The notes: generated by a model not told the origin, from the sequence alone. A stretch of DNA of 64,000 nt from Cladopsammia gracilis (GCA_022457155.1 JAJGOT010000602.1:410487-474486), one strand, 5' to 3'. Positions 41,892 to 55,511 are shown, counted from the first letter of the stretch. Translations and numbers: made by a program.

Positions 41892-43783
41892 TAACGAAAA
41901 GCAACTTTTTAGAAGACCGATTTAAGCTGTCCAGTTTCAGTCTAAAAATCTCCAACGTGAATGCTGGTAACCGTCGTCACGCTTCTGTGAGTTCTGTCTG
42001 CAAAAGCGCGAAAACCCACTAAATAGCCAAAAAGTATAAAAGATTACACAGAAATTTTATATTTCAAATACAATCTACATATGGAAACATTATATTATTG
42101 AAAGGAAGTATACAATACATGTTAGGCTGAGGCAAACATTAATGCTACAGTTTATTACATGTGATTATTTATTTATTATCCAACCCAGATAAGTAAATAA
42201 TATATATAGATAGGCTTAGCCTAACAGCGTCGCTCTGTGAACAAGCTTAACTAAGGTGAAAGGTCGGAAGCACTAAAATTAAGATTGACGAAAGCTATTT
42301 TTCAATTTTAGCAATTCTCTAAAACAGTAAGCTTATCACGCGACCGTCTGCACAGCACATTCAGACCGTACAAAAGTTCACAAAAACAACTATATCTCCG
42401 TCTAGAATAACTAGTTCGACTATTTTCCGAATAAAATACATTTGTTGCTTGTCAGAAATTGCCCGAGAAACTAATTTGAAAATCAAAATTGCAAAAATAC
42501 ACAAACATATTTGCATAAGGCGATGCGAGTGAAGATAGCTAGAACTGTACTATAAAATCAAAGTCTTGCTTTGTTTACGTTCGTACGGACAGACAGACAT
42601 GACAGACGCCGCCCGCGAAACATTCCGCTGGCCATGACCATGAAAACTGACGACATGGGTTCTATGAGTATGGCGCTCCGCGCGGGCCTTCAGCCCGCAG
42701 AGCTCCGCTATTAAGTGATAATTAGTCGGGCTTTTAGCTATGGGCCCGACTTATAAATTCGATGGCAACTTTCAAAAAAGTTCAGATTTTCAAGTGGTTT
42801 ATAGCCTGAGGCAGTGTTAGTGACGTGATATTAGCTCATATAGCAATATCAATCAAGTACGTTTTTGGCGTTAGATTTCATGTGTGGTGTCATGTGACTT
42901 TTGATGTAAATAAAGTGCGAAAGTCGGATATTCGTTTTGAGCCATGTACTACAAGTGTGCGAATTATTAATCTTATACATGTCTGGTTTCACATTTAGAA
43001 ATATGTGTCGTGCTGTAGAGTTTACCGAAGTCTTGAAAAATCCATTTGGAGTCCACAATCGGTTTTAATTTTCGATGAGTTTGAAGTCAAAGACATTCTT
43101 TCGCGTATTCACTGATAAATTTAAAAATGAGCACAAAGTGATGTCATATCATTTGACAATATAGTGAAACTGAAAATCAATTTAGAACATAAGAAAAAGA
43201 TCAAGTAAAAGGAAGTTATATTATTGCCGTATTTGGTGAGAGTTGTATTCGATAATGATTTTGGTTTATTTTATTTTCGAGGAACGTTAGATAAACAGAA
43301 GTAATAAAGTGGAAGTTGGCGTTGCATGCAGGAGTGATTGCGAAAGATTGATTAAAGGCTTCAAATGACGGTGACGGGTCACCTTGTGTACGTTCTATTG
43401 TTCGAGGGAAGCTAAAAAAGTTGAAAAACAAATTTGATTGACAATTAACGAAATTGTTTCAAGTAGATAGAATAACGAATAGTTATTTCAATTTGTCATT
43501 ATTATTAACAGGACAAACGTGTTGTCTATTGGTTAATATGGTATTCGTTTGACCTTCAGTTCTAACATGGCAAATACCAGTTGCAAATGGAGTTCGCTCA
43601 ATAAGGGACCGAAGATTGAAGGGATAAAGGACCACCCCGGCGGCGGGGGAGGGGATACTCCTGAACAGGTATGGTTTTTGGCACTTTTGTCCTAAACATG
43701 GTATATGATTTAACGTAAGTCTGTCCTAAACAGGGTCCGGATCTGTCCTAAACAGGGTATGATTCCAGTTAACTTAGCGCTTG
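41892..43783. other. noncoding DNA
   Basis: No gene supported. The stretch at about 42425-42600 is a reverse-orientation relative of part of 19190-19320 (AATTTGAAAATCAAAATTGC and neighbours), so it is a dispersed repeat. A GTCGGGC...GGGCCCGAC hairpin lies near 42727-42751. Confidence 0.45.
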
Positions 43784-43784
43784 T

Positions 43785-43820
<36 letters not shown>

Positions 43821-43821
43821 C
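43784..43821. repeat. (CAGA)n microsatellite at a LINE 3' end
   Basis: About nine GACA units directly adjoin the 3' end of the minus-strand LINE remnant. Confidence 0.9.
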
Positions 43822-44775
43822 CTTTATTTAAAAATAAAATTCTATGTTCTCCCAGGGTAGTCCCTTCAGAGGGATAAAAAAAAAACCCACTGCTATCAAT
43901 GGGAGCCCTGGGAGAAACATAATTAACTAAATTTAAATGTAAAAATAATGAAAAAAATATCTATATAAAAATTATGAATGTTAATATAGAGATATATATT
44001 ACAGTAAAAAAAGTTAAGAATGGGATTAAAATTAGGCTATTTACAGTTAAAAATATTAAAAATAAGGCAACCGTGATAGTGAAAGGATCTTTTTGCGATT
44101 TCTGTTCTTACTGATGGCGTTGCTCTGGCGAGTAGTGCGGGTTATAACGTTCCTATTAAAATGAAAACAATTATTGAAAAATTGGGGGCACTGGCCAGAA
44201 ATACATTTCTTTACTAATTTATAAATGTTCAAATCTCTTCTCTCCTTTAACGTTTGCCACTCTAAAATGTCCATGGCGGGGTCGCTTCTTGTTGAGCGAG
44301 TTACAATCCTGGCTGCGCGTCTCTGTAAGGTCTCTAGTTGGTTGCTATTTCCCTCACCGCAGCACGTCCACACACCTGAGCAGTATTCAAGGATGGTTCT
44401 AATCATTGACACTGTAGATGGTATTTGCGCTGTGTGTGGTGATGTAGCGACGTACTCTACCTAACTGCCCTACGCGCTTTCCTGCCTAAGAAGTTAAATA
44501 CTTGATATGATTGTCAAATACTACTACTGAGATGTTCGTCAAATACTATGCCTAAATATTTGTATTCTGATACACGCTTGATTTCTGAACCATTGAAATT
44601 GACACAGAAATTATCTATATTGGCAAGTTTACGAGAAGTGCCAAACAGCATAGCCTCGGTCTTACTTAAGTTAATAAATAGAGAATTCATTCTAAACCAC
44701 TGAACTAAGGCTAGAAGTTCACCATTTAAAACGTCTTGAACAGCAGTCACAGTAGACGCAGAAAAAAATATCACT
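43822..44775 (-). pseudogene. LINE reverse transcriptase C-terminal remnant
   Basis: Two frames (44774-44514 and 44412-44056) carry the part after the catalytic motif: NLSKTEAMLFGT, EYKYLGIVFDEHL, ILEYCSGVWTCC and LQRRAARIVT, typical of jockey/CR1-type reverse transcriptases. The 5' part, including the catalytic pair, is missing. The 3' end has AATAAA next to the tetranucleotide tail. Confidence 0.7.
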
Positions 44776-47700
44776 TACCTTGTCGTGATTAGTATATATT
44801 CATGCGAATGTGAAGTCGTTTTCTTTTCAAAGGATCAGTCTACCACTTTTTTAAAGCTCAGATCAATAACCACGCTTGAGCCGTGTCCTAGACTGGGTCC
44901 ATAAATAGAGGGTGTTGTCCTACTAAAGAAGGCTTACACCAAGCTTTAAAGTTTAATAGAGTAGCAACGGCAAATCGAAGCGTTTATTAAAATTCCATGT
45001 ACCAATCCGCATAGCAGTTAATACGGTTATGTTAAGGGTTAGGCAATACTGATAACGATTAAGCTTGTTATTACAGTTATTTATTTAGATACATGACCAC
45101 AAACTGTGAGCCTTTCCAGCTCGGAGACTCTGTTTTAACTGTCAACTATGGTTCCACTAACTGTTTCATCCATTAACTGATTTAATGACCTGTCTATTAA
45201 TTTTTTGTACCTTTACCCTGAAATTCGTAACCTTTGTCAAAGTATTAGATTTAGGGAAAAAACGTTCACCTGAACAATGCGAATGTGACTCCACAGGGCA
45301 CGCTTTTGTTTCGAATATTGCTTTTTTAAAAACAGTCAACATGTTGATTGTAATTGCTTAGTGGAGAGCTGAGAGTATGTGTGTAATACGTAACCCTCAG
45401 ACCCAACGAGAGGTCAGTCAGTGTCAAAATAAAGCTGGAACTGCAAATATTTTTTAATAACAGTTCGGTGCTTAAATGTTAATAAACATCATTAACTTTT
45501 TTAAAGCTGTTAAAACAAACAGACGTATGTTTAAAGGCACAACTTTTATTACAAAATACCTAACTTTATTTACAGTTGTTTGGCTTTGCATGAATCCTCG
45601 TTATGGTGCAGAATTGTAAATCCTTTCCAGCTCGGAGACTCTGTTTTAACTGTCAACTATGGTTCCACTAACTGTTTCCAGCAGAAACTGATTAATGACC
45701 TTTCTAGTTATTTTTGTACCTTTACCTTGAAATTTGTAACTTTTGTCAAAGCTGTTAAAACAAACAGACGTATGTTTAGAGCTACAACTTTTATTATAAA
45801 ATACCTAACTTTATTTACATTTGTTTGGCTTTGCATGAGATCTCCTTATGGTGAAGAAAGTGTTCTTATCATCTTATTTCTAACTTTTCAGTCGCCATAA
45901 ATTAATCAAAGTTATCCCTCGAACTATGGCAATCCCTCTTTGTCATAGCCATGTTAACTCCCCATCTCTCTCCACTCACGGATTAGGCAATACAATTAAA
46001 AAATTTAGTTTGTTTTCGTAAAGCGATCATTATTTAGATACACCAACACAAACTGTGAACCCTCTCCATCAGCTCGGAGACTCAGTTTTAACTGTCAACT
46101 GAGGTTCAACTAATTGTTTCTTCCAGCAACTGATTGATCTTTCTGGTAACTTTTGTAACCTTGAAATTTGTAACCTTTGTCAAAGTGAACAATGCCGATG
46201 TGACTCTACAGGGAACGCTGTTGTTTCGCATATTGCTCTTTTTTTAAAAAAAAAAAAACTATATAAACAATGAACAACGTGATTGCAACTGTTTAGCGGA
46301 GAGTTTGCTTAATACTAACCACACCAAAATCAACGAAAGGCTAGCCAGTCTCGAAAGCTGTAAGTTGTTGGTGTGGCGACCAGACTATATTTTACAGTTC
46401 ATCCTTAATACTCACATTTCACTCAAATAACGAAATGAGAAACCCGATAAGTTTCCGATGAAGCCGATTATGCAACAATAAAAAAGCATAAGCACCCCAA
46501 AAGTTGCTATTTCAGCTTGCTGCTATTACATTGTTTCATGTCACTTAGCAACAAACCTGAAAACATTTAATCTTTGAGATGAGATATTAATAGTAAGCTT
46601 CTCATAGTCATTTAAAGGGGTAGTCTGGTGGCAGTGGCTCATGGGGCGTGATAATTACAACAGACAGTCAATGATTTCGTTATTGGTACTTCTGAATCAA
46701 GTAAGAGAAATTTTAGTGCCGTCTGTCCCAAGTGAAAATCAAATTAAAAATCATTGGTCTGTTTGCGAAACGGAGATGCTTATTATAATAAATGAAAGTT
46801 TTTGTCGCCAATTTAAAACAACTAAAGCGCGCTATTTTTGGCAAGGTAAACGTTGACTAATAAACATGCACAGCGTGATCGCAGTCACAACTTATTTATT
46901 TCATTTTTTTCTATTTTTTAACTTCATCAGACACAAACGTACTATTAACAACAAAATAAGATGTAACAAAGGGGAAAGGAACGAACGGGACGCGATATCC
47001 CGTGCGCCTACCCCTACTGTTATTTTGTCATATTAGAGGACAAAACAGCAGTAGGGTTTTGCCCGTTATTAAAACTCATTTGCATTCCCACCTGTAAAAA
47101 CAAAAGCAATATATAATTAGAGCCAAAAGTTTTATTACAAAAAACCTAACTTGTTTAACAGTTCTGGATGTGCATGAGATCCTCCCTATCTTCAACAAAA
47201 GGTTAGTATCGGTGGGGTTCTGACTTTTCCCTCGAACTTTGGCAAACTGCCTTTGTTATAGCATATTTTTCATCACTGATCCAATTTTGTCACTCAAAAT
47301 TCTAATCCCTGATCCAAAAAACGACACAAATTTCGACCCCTGCCCTCAACTTGAAGGCAAGGTTAGTCCCACCTTGCCTTACATGTGCTGCCTGTAAGCA
47401 TGTTTAAAATACAAAGGTGCCTGCCGTATTCTCCATGTTCGTTCTAGTTTATCCAATAGTTCATCCATGAGCGCTTAAAGGGGCAATAAGTCAGTCAGGG
47501 AAATTTTAAACTGTTTCGGTCAAAACGTAACCATTCTGCAATATATACCTTTACTTAATTACAAAATAATACTAAAATACCAAGAGAAGGAAATAAACCC
47601 ATTCTTGATCAAAGAGGAAGAAATCATGGTCTGTTCGAGCCCATTTTGGAAACGAAATGTAGAAAAATAGAGACACTTCGGCAGTTTTGGTATATTTCGT

Positions 47701-50139
47701 GGTGATTTAACACAAACATGGACCATTGTTATTCGGTTTTTGGTTTGTGAAATGACACCAAATCTCCGTGGCACTGCCACTTTAATATAGCACTTGTCTT
47801 TTTAGTAATATTTAAAAAAATGTCAAACAAATGATCAAGTTTGCATTGGTTAACAACAATAAAGATTTACATGTAATAATCTTTAAAAAATCTAAAAACA
47901 TGCCTAATATACTTATGGTATTCTCGAAATCAGTTATGTTCATGGCAATTCAAAAGGTATGGTCAAGGTCAGCATCAAAACCTTTCAACTGTATTTCCAA
48001 CATGAAAAGAACAGTTATTTATCCTTGGTTGTGGATGGCTCGGCAACATGACAATGGATTGCAACTTCAGTTGAAAAAGATATCAACTCCTAATGGCAGC
48101 CATTAGGGGGACTGGTCATAAAACATATGGTAATGATAAAAAAAAAGCATTACCCACCACTTTCTTCTTTGCGCAAAACTGACTGACTCACCCCTAATGC
48201 AAGTCGAAAATTACATGACCCACCCCCATTAAAATGGAATTTTTTGTTGTATAATCCAATGAAACCACACTTTGTAAATGAACTTGTGATGATGATGATT
48301 TACACTCAGATTTATTTCTTAAAGTGATACTATGGTCATAATTTTGCCTTCTTCTTCCTCTTCAGTATAGTTCAGCTTCATCTTGCCCCCCTTATTTGAT
48401 TCAAATGGCCAAATTTTAAAACGTGTGGATGACGTCATATGAAGTTTGGTTCATAAGATATATATGCGTGCTGACAACAGTGAGCCACCCAATGATGATT
48501 TTCAATTGAGTGTCGAAGTTAATTTTGCGATTGCCTTGGTTTTGCATTGCTACGCTTTGTGATTGGCTAAGAAATCTCGCGCCACTTTATCAGCCAATCA
48601 GAAGTAAAACCAAAACCAATGCTGACTTGGTCCCAAGTGTTTTCCCGCGCTAGGTGCCGGCTGCGTGTATTTGTTTCGAGTTCTGATTGGTTCATTGGAT
48701 TGTCTATGTCTGCTGTGATTGGTCAGAGTAATTACTGTGGTTTTGGTTTTACGACACTCAATAGCCATTTCGGAGTTGCCGTTAGCCTCCTTTTCAAAGC
48801 GAGGCCTATTGAAAACCGCTCTATCAACAACGATCTGGTGTTAATTTTAAATAATTAATTAAGTCAAAAGAGTCTCGTGAAAATTGCAATTAAGCTTAAG
48901 ACTCATTCACTGTAATTAATGTAAATGAGCACATCTGTGTATTGCCAGTAGTAAACCAATTAAAGAAAAAAAAAAACAACAACAACGATCTGGTTTTAGC
49001 TTTCACCCATAAGATAAAAGTTTCGTTTCAAGGCTCGTATCCGGTTATATTGTATTCCTGCCTTCGAGATTGCTATAAATTACCGAAATACTGACCTTCT
49101 CAAAGCTAACAGGTTTATTAATTTGTTTAGAAACATTACCGAAAACTATGGACCCTTCCAGAGGAGACTGTGTTTTAATTGACAAGTAGCGTTCTGCCTA
49201 CTGGTTTTCCCAGTAACTAAATTAATGACATTTCTTTGACCATTTCTTGGAAATGAAACGTTTTGTTTGGAGAAAACCCTGTCATGCAATTATGAATAAC
49301 AAAAGAATCTTGACACAATGACGCTAATGGGAAAACGTTTTTGGCTGAAAAAATAAAGCTTAAAAGGTCTATTGTTTTGTGAACAGAAACTGTTAATAAG
49401 CTTCATCGAAATGTCGTCTCAGCTGAGAAAACAAAGGGATAGGATTAACAAATTTCGGTAGCATTGCGGGTCGAAGTTGTTTTGTTGATGGGAACCAGGG
49501 TGCATTTTAACAGAGAACGCAACATCAGGTTAGTAACATACTGAAACTTTATTTTCCTCCTCAACCTGATTGCCATACAACAACAAGAGCATCATTTACA
49601 ACCTGCAAGGTAGCGGCTTTCGAGAGCGGAAAGAACAGAAAAAGAGTTGAGGGTCTATTTATGCCTTTAATATTTTCAAACGGAGCTAAAAAATATCAAC
49701 AGCCCATCATTGCTAATGGCGTTAATAAACAAACGATCATTTTGTATGTAATGTTACATGGAAATGTTGAGCGTTTGGCTAGAGCTTGAGCTTCTACGCG
49801 TTCAAGTAAGTTTATATAGTACCACAAAATACTGCGTCTTCAAACAACCAAACAACCACCACTGGAAACACATGTCGAGGGCGGCTTCGCGATGAAAATG
49901 CCCATGAAAATATTTGATCGTTGATATTGTGGAATTCGGAATAACAATTTTTCTTAATCAGGGATTTTATATCACAAGTGGCGCTTTTCAGAGATGTTCT
50001 TAAATATCATAGATGGAATATTTGCAGGTTTTCAAAATCGTTTTCATGCAGAGAAGTGTATACTAGATAGATAAATACTTTTGTTTACATGCACATGCGC
50101 ACGTGTGCATGTCACATCAGTCATCGTTAAACTTAAATT
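44776..50139. other. noncoding DNA with nested tandem duplications
   Basis: Related segments containing CTCGGAGACTCTGTTTTAACTGTCAAC occur near 45120, 45633 and 46076, with a diverged one near 49160. A second motif, CTTTATTTACAGTTGTTTGGC, recurs near 45563 and 45808 and diverged near 47140. No gene supported. A (GAT)n patch lies near 48289. Confidence 0.5.
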
Positions 50140-51062
50140 ATAACTTACTAAGATTATGTTAAATATCTGGGTGTATTAATTGATAATCACCTATCCTGGA
50201 AATATCATATTGATTACATAGCATCCAAACTTAGCAGTCATTGGGGTTATAGCTCGTTTGAGACATTTCGTTCTATTTCATACCTTACATAACATTTATC
50301 AGTCTTTAATGTTTCCTTATTTGTCATATGGCCTGGTTGTCTGGGGTCAGGCTCCACAGTCACATTTGAATAAAACATTAGTGCTTCAAAAACGTGCTTT
50401 ACGTATAATGCATTTTTTTTTAACCCCAGGGCTCATGCAGTCCCTTTGTTTGTTTCTGCAAAAATTTTACCTCTAAATTTGCAGTACTTTGAGACAGTGT
50501 CGAATCTCATGTATGATATCTCAAAAACTCTGCCCCTGAAAATATCGGCAATAACTTTATCAGGTGTAATTCAATTCACTCCCACAATACCAGGGCCTCT
50601 ACGTCGGATAATTTTTATATCAAGTATTCGCGCACGAACTAGCTGAGTAATTCTATTGCAATTTTTGGAGCAAAAGTATGGAATTGCCTTCCGCTTGAAA
50701 TACGTAGACTCCCGAGAACTGCTTTTAAACAAACAATTCGAGATCTCCTCTTTCGAATTTTCGACGCCGAAGACAGTTATGTTGACTAGCCCAATTTGTT
50801 GAATAAAATAGTGAAGCAGTAGCTATAACTGAAAACCATGATATTAAGTAAACCATAATATATATAATAAGCTTTCTTTTTTTCCTTTCAGTCATATTAC
50901 TAGGAGCTAATGTTAAATTTCAGTCATATTACTAGGAGCTAGTGTTAATTTTTGTTCTTATTTTTGAAAACCCGCCCCGATTAGCTATGCTAACTGCGGG
51001 TTGTCAATGTTGAAAATATTGTTATATTAATAATGAAATAAAATTGTTGTTGTTGTTGTTTT
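50140..51062 (+). pseudogene. LINE reverse transcriptase C-terminal remnant with (GTT)n tail
   Basis: Fragments in changing frames carry KYLGVLIDNHLSWKYHI, SLMFPYLSYGLVVWG and LVLQKRALRIMHF, the post-catalytic region of CR1/Rex-type reverse transcriptases. Several stops occur. The 3' end is AATAAAATTGTTGTTGTTG, a simple-repeat tail (51037-51062). Confidence 0.7.
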
Positions 51063-51355
51063 CGTTTGTTCGTAGGGAAGACATAATTCTTAAAAAAAGG
51101 AAACCACATACAGGATCTCCCTTGTACGTGCATGTAAACAAAAGTATCGGTTAAAACCTTTTTCAAAACGAGTGTCTCTATATACACGTAATTGCAGAAA
51201 CGTTGTCAAAGAAAATACCAAATACCAAATAGGAATTAATTGATTTAATTAATTAAATGATATTCCCAGAGGATAAAATAAGAAAACCTATTCATTCCTG
51301 AGATAACATTCATTTGTTTGAAAGAAGGTCAAGTATGCGAAAGAATACCTTGCAA

Positions 51356-51413
51356 ATTCCTTCTATGTGTTGTAGCTGATGCTGCATTGTTGCTAATGCC
51401 ATCAGGCCAATTG
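51356..51413 (+). pseudogene. decayed copy of the lyase signal-peptide exon
   Basis: The segment is alignable to exon 1 (52035-52095): GTTGTAGCTGATGCTGCATT versus GTTGTGGCTGGTACTGCCTT, and both run to AGGCCA. By eye about three quarters of 41 aligned bases match, and the encoded residues keep the VVA..ALL..P.G pattern before a TAG. It has no ATG in the matching place. It indicates a past tandem duplication of this gene or its first exon. Confidence 0.55.
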
Positions 51414-51815
51414 TAGTACCCTATAGATGTTAAAATTTATATCTGGATTTTAGATCTTTTTACTTTTATAGTTGACATGAAATCAATTAATTATACCACC
51501 TTGATAAATAGCAGATGTAGATGAATAGACGAGTAGATGCCATTGTGGTACCTTATAGATATTAAAAATTATTTCTGGATTTTAGATTTTTATTTCTTTT
51601 ATAGTTAATATGATATCAATTGATGTTACCGCCTTGATAAAGGCAGATGTAGATGAATAGATGAGTAGATGTACGCCATCATGCAGAAAAATTGTGATGC
51701 CTAAGAGATATTAAAATTTATATCTGAATTTTAGATGTTCATTACTTTCATAGTTGATGTGATATCAATCGATTTTACCACCTTGATAAAGAGCAGATGT
51801 AGATGAATAGGTAAA
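51414..51815. repeat. three tandem units of about 130-150 bp
   Basis: Units begin near 51420, 51551 and 51700 with a TAGATRTTAAAA-like start, each holding ATCTGGATTTTAGAT-, TTTATAGTTGA-, CACCTTGATAAA- and GCAGATGTAGATGAATAG-like blocks. They lie just upstream of the lyase gene and may include its promoter. Confidence 0.8.
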
Positions 51816-51824
51816 TATATAAAG
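51815..51824 (+). promoter_or_regulatory. possible TATA box of the lyase gene
   Basis: ATATATAAAG lies about 195 bases before the signal-peptide ATG, at the end of the last tandem unit. It is the only TATA-box-like motif in the proximal region, but it is unproven. Confidence 0.3.
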
Positions 51825-52017
51825 TCATAGCAACGAGCGTACGACTTATCTACGTTTGCAGAAACCATGGACCAAAAAGTGGCTACGAATCAAAAAGTTA
51901 TTAAATGAGAGTCAGAAATGCATTTCGCTAAAACTGAAATTCCTAGGTTTGTAATAACGTCACTAATTTCCCGTTCCACGCGTTCTTAGGAAAACAACAG
52001 CAGAGTTCTTTTGAGGT

Positions 52018-52099
52018 ATGACGGGAAATACATTCATACTTCTTGTTGTGGCTGGTACTGCCTTGTTGACACTACCAATAGGCCACACAGCTGTAAATG
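52018..52099 (+). CDS. polysaccharide lyase exon 1, signal peptide
   Basis: ATG followed by a 27-residue secretion signal with the hydrophobic core FILLVVAGTALLTLP. The exon ends at G|GTAAGT in phase 1 and joins exon 2, which starts at 52566 after TTCCAG, giving an uninterrupted frame. The protein is therefore expected to be secreted or to enter the endolysosomal route. Confidence 0.7.
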
Positions 52100-52180
52100 G
52101 TAAGTAATTTCCATTACTTCTATTCTAGAATGAATGAGTTGAAGTCCTTGCAGAAGAAATAACCAAGCCCCCTCTCGGGT

Positions 52181-52318
52181 GTTTCTTGGTGTTGCGGAAG
52201 CCATTGTTGGTTAGCTTTTGTGTTGTGGTGTGGGTATTGTGGGTATTGTTCGGTGTCTTTTGAATCCAGTTTTGTTTTACGTCGTTTGGTGACCACACCA
52301 TCCGCAACACCAAGAAAC
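52181..52318. repeat. foldback in intron 1
   Basis: GTTTCTTGGTGTTGCGGA (52181) and its exact complement (52301-52318) are 102 bases apart, inside the first intron. A small MITE or a chance hairpin-forming repeat. The rest of the intron shows nothing else. Confidence 0.6.
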
Positions 52319-52565
52319 TACCCATCTCTCGCGGGCAAGAATTCCTGTGAATACATGGTTGCCATGGAAAAGTAAGTTTTCATCAAAATCAGTTCCCAGG
52401 TAAATTTCACAATTGTTGGTTATTACTTATTATAACTACTTATACAACAAGTAACATTTAAAGTCAGTGTGGCCACCTTCTACACAGCACCCTCTCAGGA
52501 GTTTAAAGATTGAGTTAATCCCAAACAAAAACATCGTTCTGCTGTTCTCATCCTTTTGCTTCCAG

Positions 52566-54593
52566 CAGATCGATGTGACGAGACCTTAGATTTTGAAAAC
52601 CCCAACCAGCAGAACTGCTTTGTCGTTCCACCCAATTCAAATGGAAAGATTTCACTCACCACTTTTACGGCGAAAAATGGAAAATCCTCACTCAAAATAG
52701 ATTCAGAAGCTAGTGGTACGTCCAAATTCAGGTACGAGCGGCCCTCACTTTCTCCTATACAAACATACGCGTTGTGGAGAGGAGGCATTAAGATGTGGAT
52801 TTACAAGACAACTGCCGCCAAAGGAAAAAAGATGGAAGTTAGACTGACCGATAACATCAAAAGCGAACGAGTGGGAACATTTATGGTTGACATGGGATTT
52901 ATAGGCTGGAGAGGAATATGGGTGTCGTACGACGAGTGTAAAGAAAGCGTCGACAGTCTTAACATTGAAGCTAAAATAACAACAGTCGATTTTGTTTTCG
53001 ACCATCAGGATACCATCTTTATTGATTTGCTAGAATTTGTTCCTAGCCCTTGCCTTCCAATCTCGGGATAAGATCGTCCCACCTTTCACCAAGTTTGGTT
53101 TAAAGTATGACTATAGCAAGTTTTGGCAACAAAGTTATCGATGGAGTCAGCAAACACCAACTGATCTTCCCACAAGTATTGATCCGTCAAAGACTTTAAG
53201 TATCGCGCACATTGAAAGTCGATTAAGAAACTGGTATTGTGACGAAAGAACAACAACGTATGACTTTACAGACACCCTGCAGGTTCATTGGAACACACTT
53301 AAACGAAGCATCGACTACGCTCAGGCAGAATATGACAGGCTTCAGTTTAAAACAGCCTCTGATAAGACAGTGATTAGTGGTCCTCCATTGTTTTGCCATA
53401 AATGTGCAAGGGGTTCAAGAGAGTATTCCTCCGTTATCCCAACAAGGAAGTACAGCTTCGTTATGACGCGCGTTTTGCAGCCTTTGGCAATAGAATTGCA
53501 CTTGAAATCACGACGTGATGAAATAACCAGGGCAGTATCGGAAGAAACGCCGAAATTGAATTCTCATTCTAACGATGTGAAACAGTCACTCATTCGAATT
53601 TCTGGTATTCACCAACCGAGGCAGGACGAATTTCATGACCATCTAAAAACGCAAGGAACGCCCTATACAGAAGCCAAAGTCCGTCGGTCATTAGAATATG
53701 TAAATCAAGCTCGTCTTCAAAGAATTTTCAATGTCTTAGATTACCTTGAAGACCAAGGATGGGCTGATGGAAGTGCATTGGGTTCCCTGTATATGGAGAC
53801 GCTTCGAAGTAGCGCTGGATTCATACACAGTATTTTCCTTCTTAAAGACACCTTGCTTCAGAATCCAGCACACAAGAACAGACTGATTAGTTTGATAAAC
53901 ACAGCCAAATGGTACCACGACTTTGGAGAAGTATATCAATCGTCGTTCGAGTACAAAGGGACAACAGCGGACTTTATGATAACGAGAATGGTATCTCGGC
54001 TTATAATTGTTTTGGCAATGCCTACTGACACAGACGACGAACAAAAGGCAAAAATTCGAGATATGGAGGCTTTAAAAAGATGGATGGAAAATGCTTTAAC
54101 TGTCAACAAAGCATTGGGTGGAGTGGTCAAACCTGATTATACTGGCTTCCATCACATGACATTCTATGCATCTGCATACATACCAGACGCGTTGCACACT
54201 GCGGCACAAGTACAATATCTTTTAGAGGGAACGGACTTTCAATTATCAGACCAAGCAAAACGCAATTTACGAGAAGGTCTTAAAACCCTCAGGATTACAG
54301 CTGTTAAATATTCAACTCCAAGCAGTGTAGGAGGACGCTTTCCAGACTATTCTAGGGCCGTTCTAGCAAGTGATCTTCCAGCCTATGCGTACATCAGTGC
54401 TTCCCATTCAGGGCAGCTGCCACCAACGCCTGTAAAAGGTATCGACATTCCAGTCCTGAACAATAATACAGAAATATTTCGACGTTTGTATCAGCCTTTA
54501 AATGCTATTGTCGCTAAGGAATTAGCCAGTGGATGGATCAGAGCAGGGAAGTCGTATTTTAACACACTTGGTTCTCTGCAACTAATGAGCATG
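52566..54593 (+). CDS. polysaccharide lyase family 8 (chondroitinase ABC-like), exon 2: N-terminal and catalytic domains
   Basis: The first 160 residues form a beta-rich N-terminal lyase domain (DRCDETLDFEN...), followed by the helical catalytic domain. The catalytic signature is DYTGFHHMTFYASAY: the His and Tyr expected for beta-elimination in PL8 enzymes, with a downstream GGRFP arginine. Substrates of the family are chondroitin sulfate, dermatan sulfate and hyaluronan. Exon 2 ends at ATG|GTAAGT in phase 0. The frame shifts once near 53045-53050, in a CCC run, between the two domains: either a one-base lesion or an assembly error, since both sides are conserved. Such lyases are mainly bacterial, so an ancient transfer to cnidarians is possible. 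Confidence 0.7.
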
Positions 54594-55511
54594 GTAAGTT
54601 CGTAAAGTTCCTTGTGTGATAATGGCAACAAAGAAATTATTAGATTAAATAGTCGTAACATGATTTCACCCAAAATGCCAAAGTGAACTAATATAATCAT
54701 AGTGTTGAGGAACGTATGTACTGTATTTTTCAAAGCTTTTTTAAGGTTATACAGAATTATCATAGTTTACCAGAACTGTCTTTGTGATGGAAAATCCATA
54801 AACATATCTTAATTTATTGATAATCTCAAAAAGAAGTATAAGATTATCAACAGTTTTTTACCAAAGGCAGAAAAATGTTTAATTATGTCATATTTTACAA
54901 CTTTAGTAGAAAATGTTTTTATGTTCCGCATTTACCCGATAAATTTGAATTTGTAGTAAAATCCAAGATGGCGACCATCTTGGCTGCCATTTTGGATGGC
55001 GTCACGGATCCCCCAGTAGCGAATATTGTGCTGGGCTGGTGGAACAAGAGAAATAATGTAATCAACGAAGTTGGATTATTGTATAGTTATGTAATCCTGA
55101 AGAAAATCTAACTGGAACTTTAATTTATTAATTCATTCTTCTTGCACAAAGACATATCTTTCTACGAAAAACTAAAGTCAAAAACTCCAAATCTTGTTAC
55201 TTTTTTAGTTTCCAAAGTAAAAAAAAAAAAAACAGTGCAAAGATCAATTCTATAATCCAAGAATCAGATAAGCCACCTTTGTCATTACTGAAATGCGTAG
55301 GTGTAATGTAAAATTTTGTTTGCATGTGTGTTGTAATTTTGTAACTCTGAAAGTATTTCAATCAATAATTGACCAAAAAATCTTAATTTATATATAGATA
55401 CACATGCTTGTTTTTCAAGTTCATTTTTATCGCCTCTTTATTCGCGAAAGATAAAAGGGAACATAGTACAAGTAACACTGATTTTAAAAGAAACCTCATT
55501 CTTCCTCTTAG

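Noticed and set aside
46641..46856. 71-codon frame with Trp/Lys-rich end
   Set aside because: No homology recognised; lies in a diverged repeat area without splice signals.
47831..48106. 91-codon frame beginning with ATG
   Set aside because: Composition follows the local AT-rich sequence; no supporting signal.
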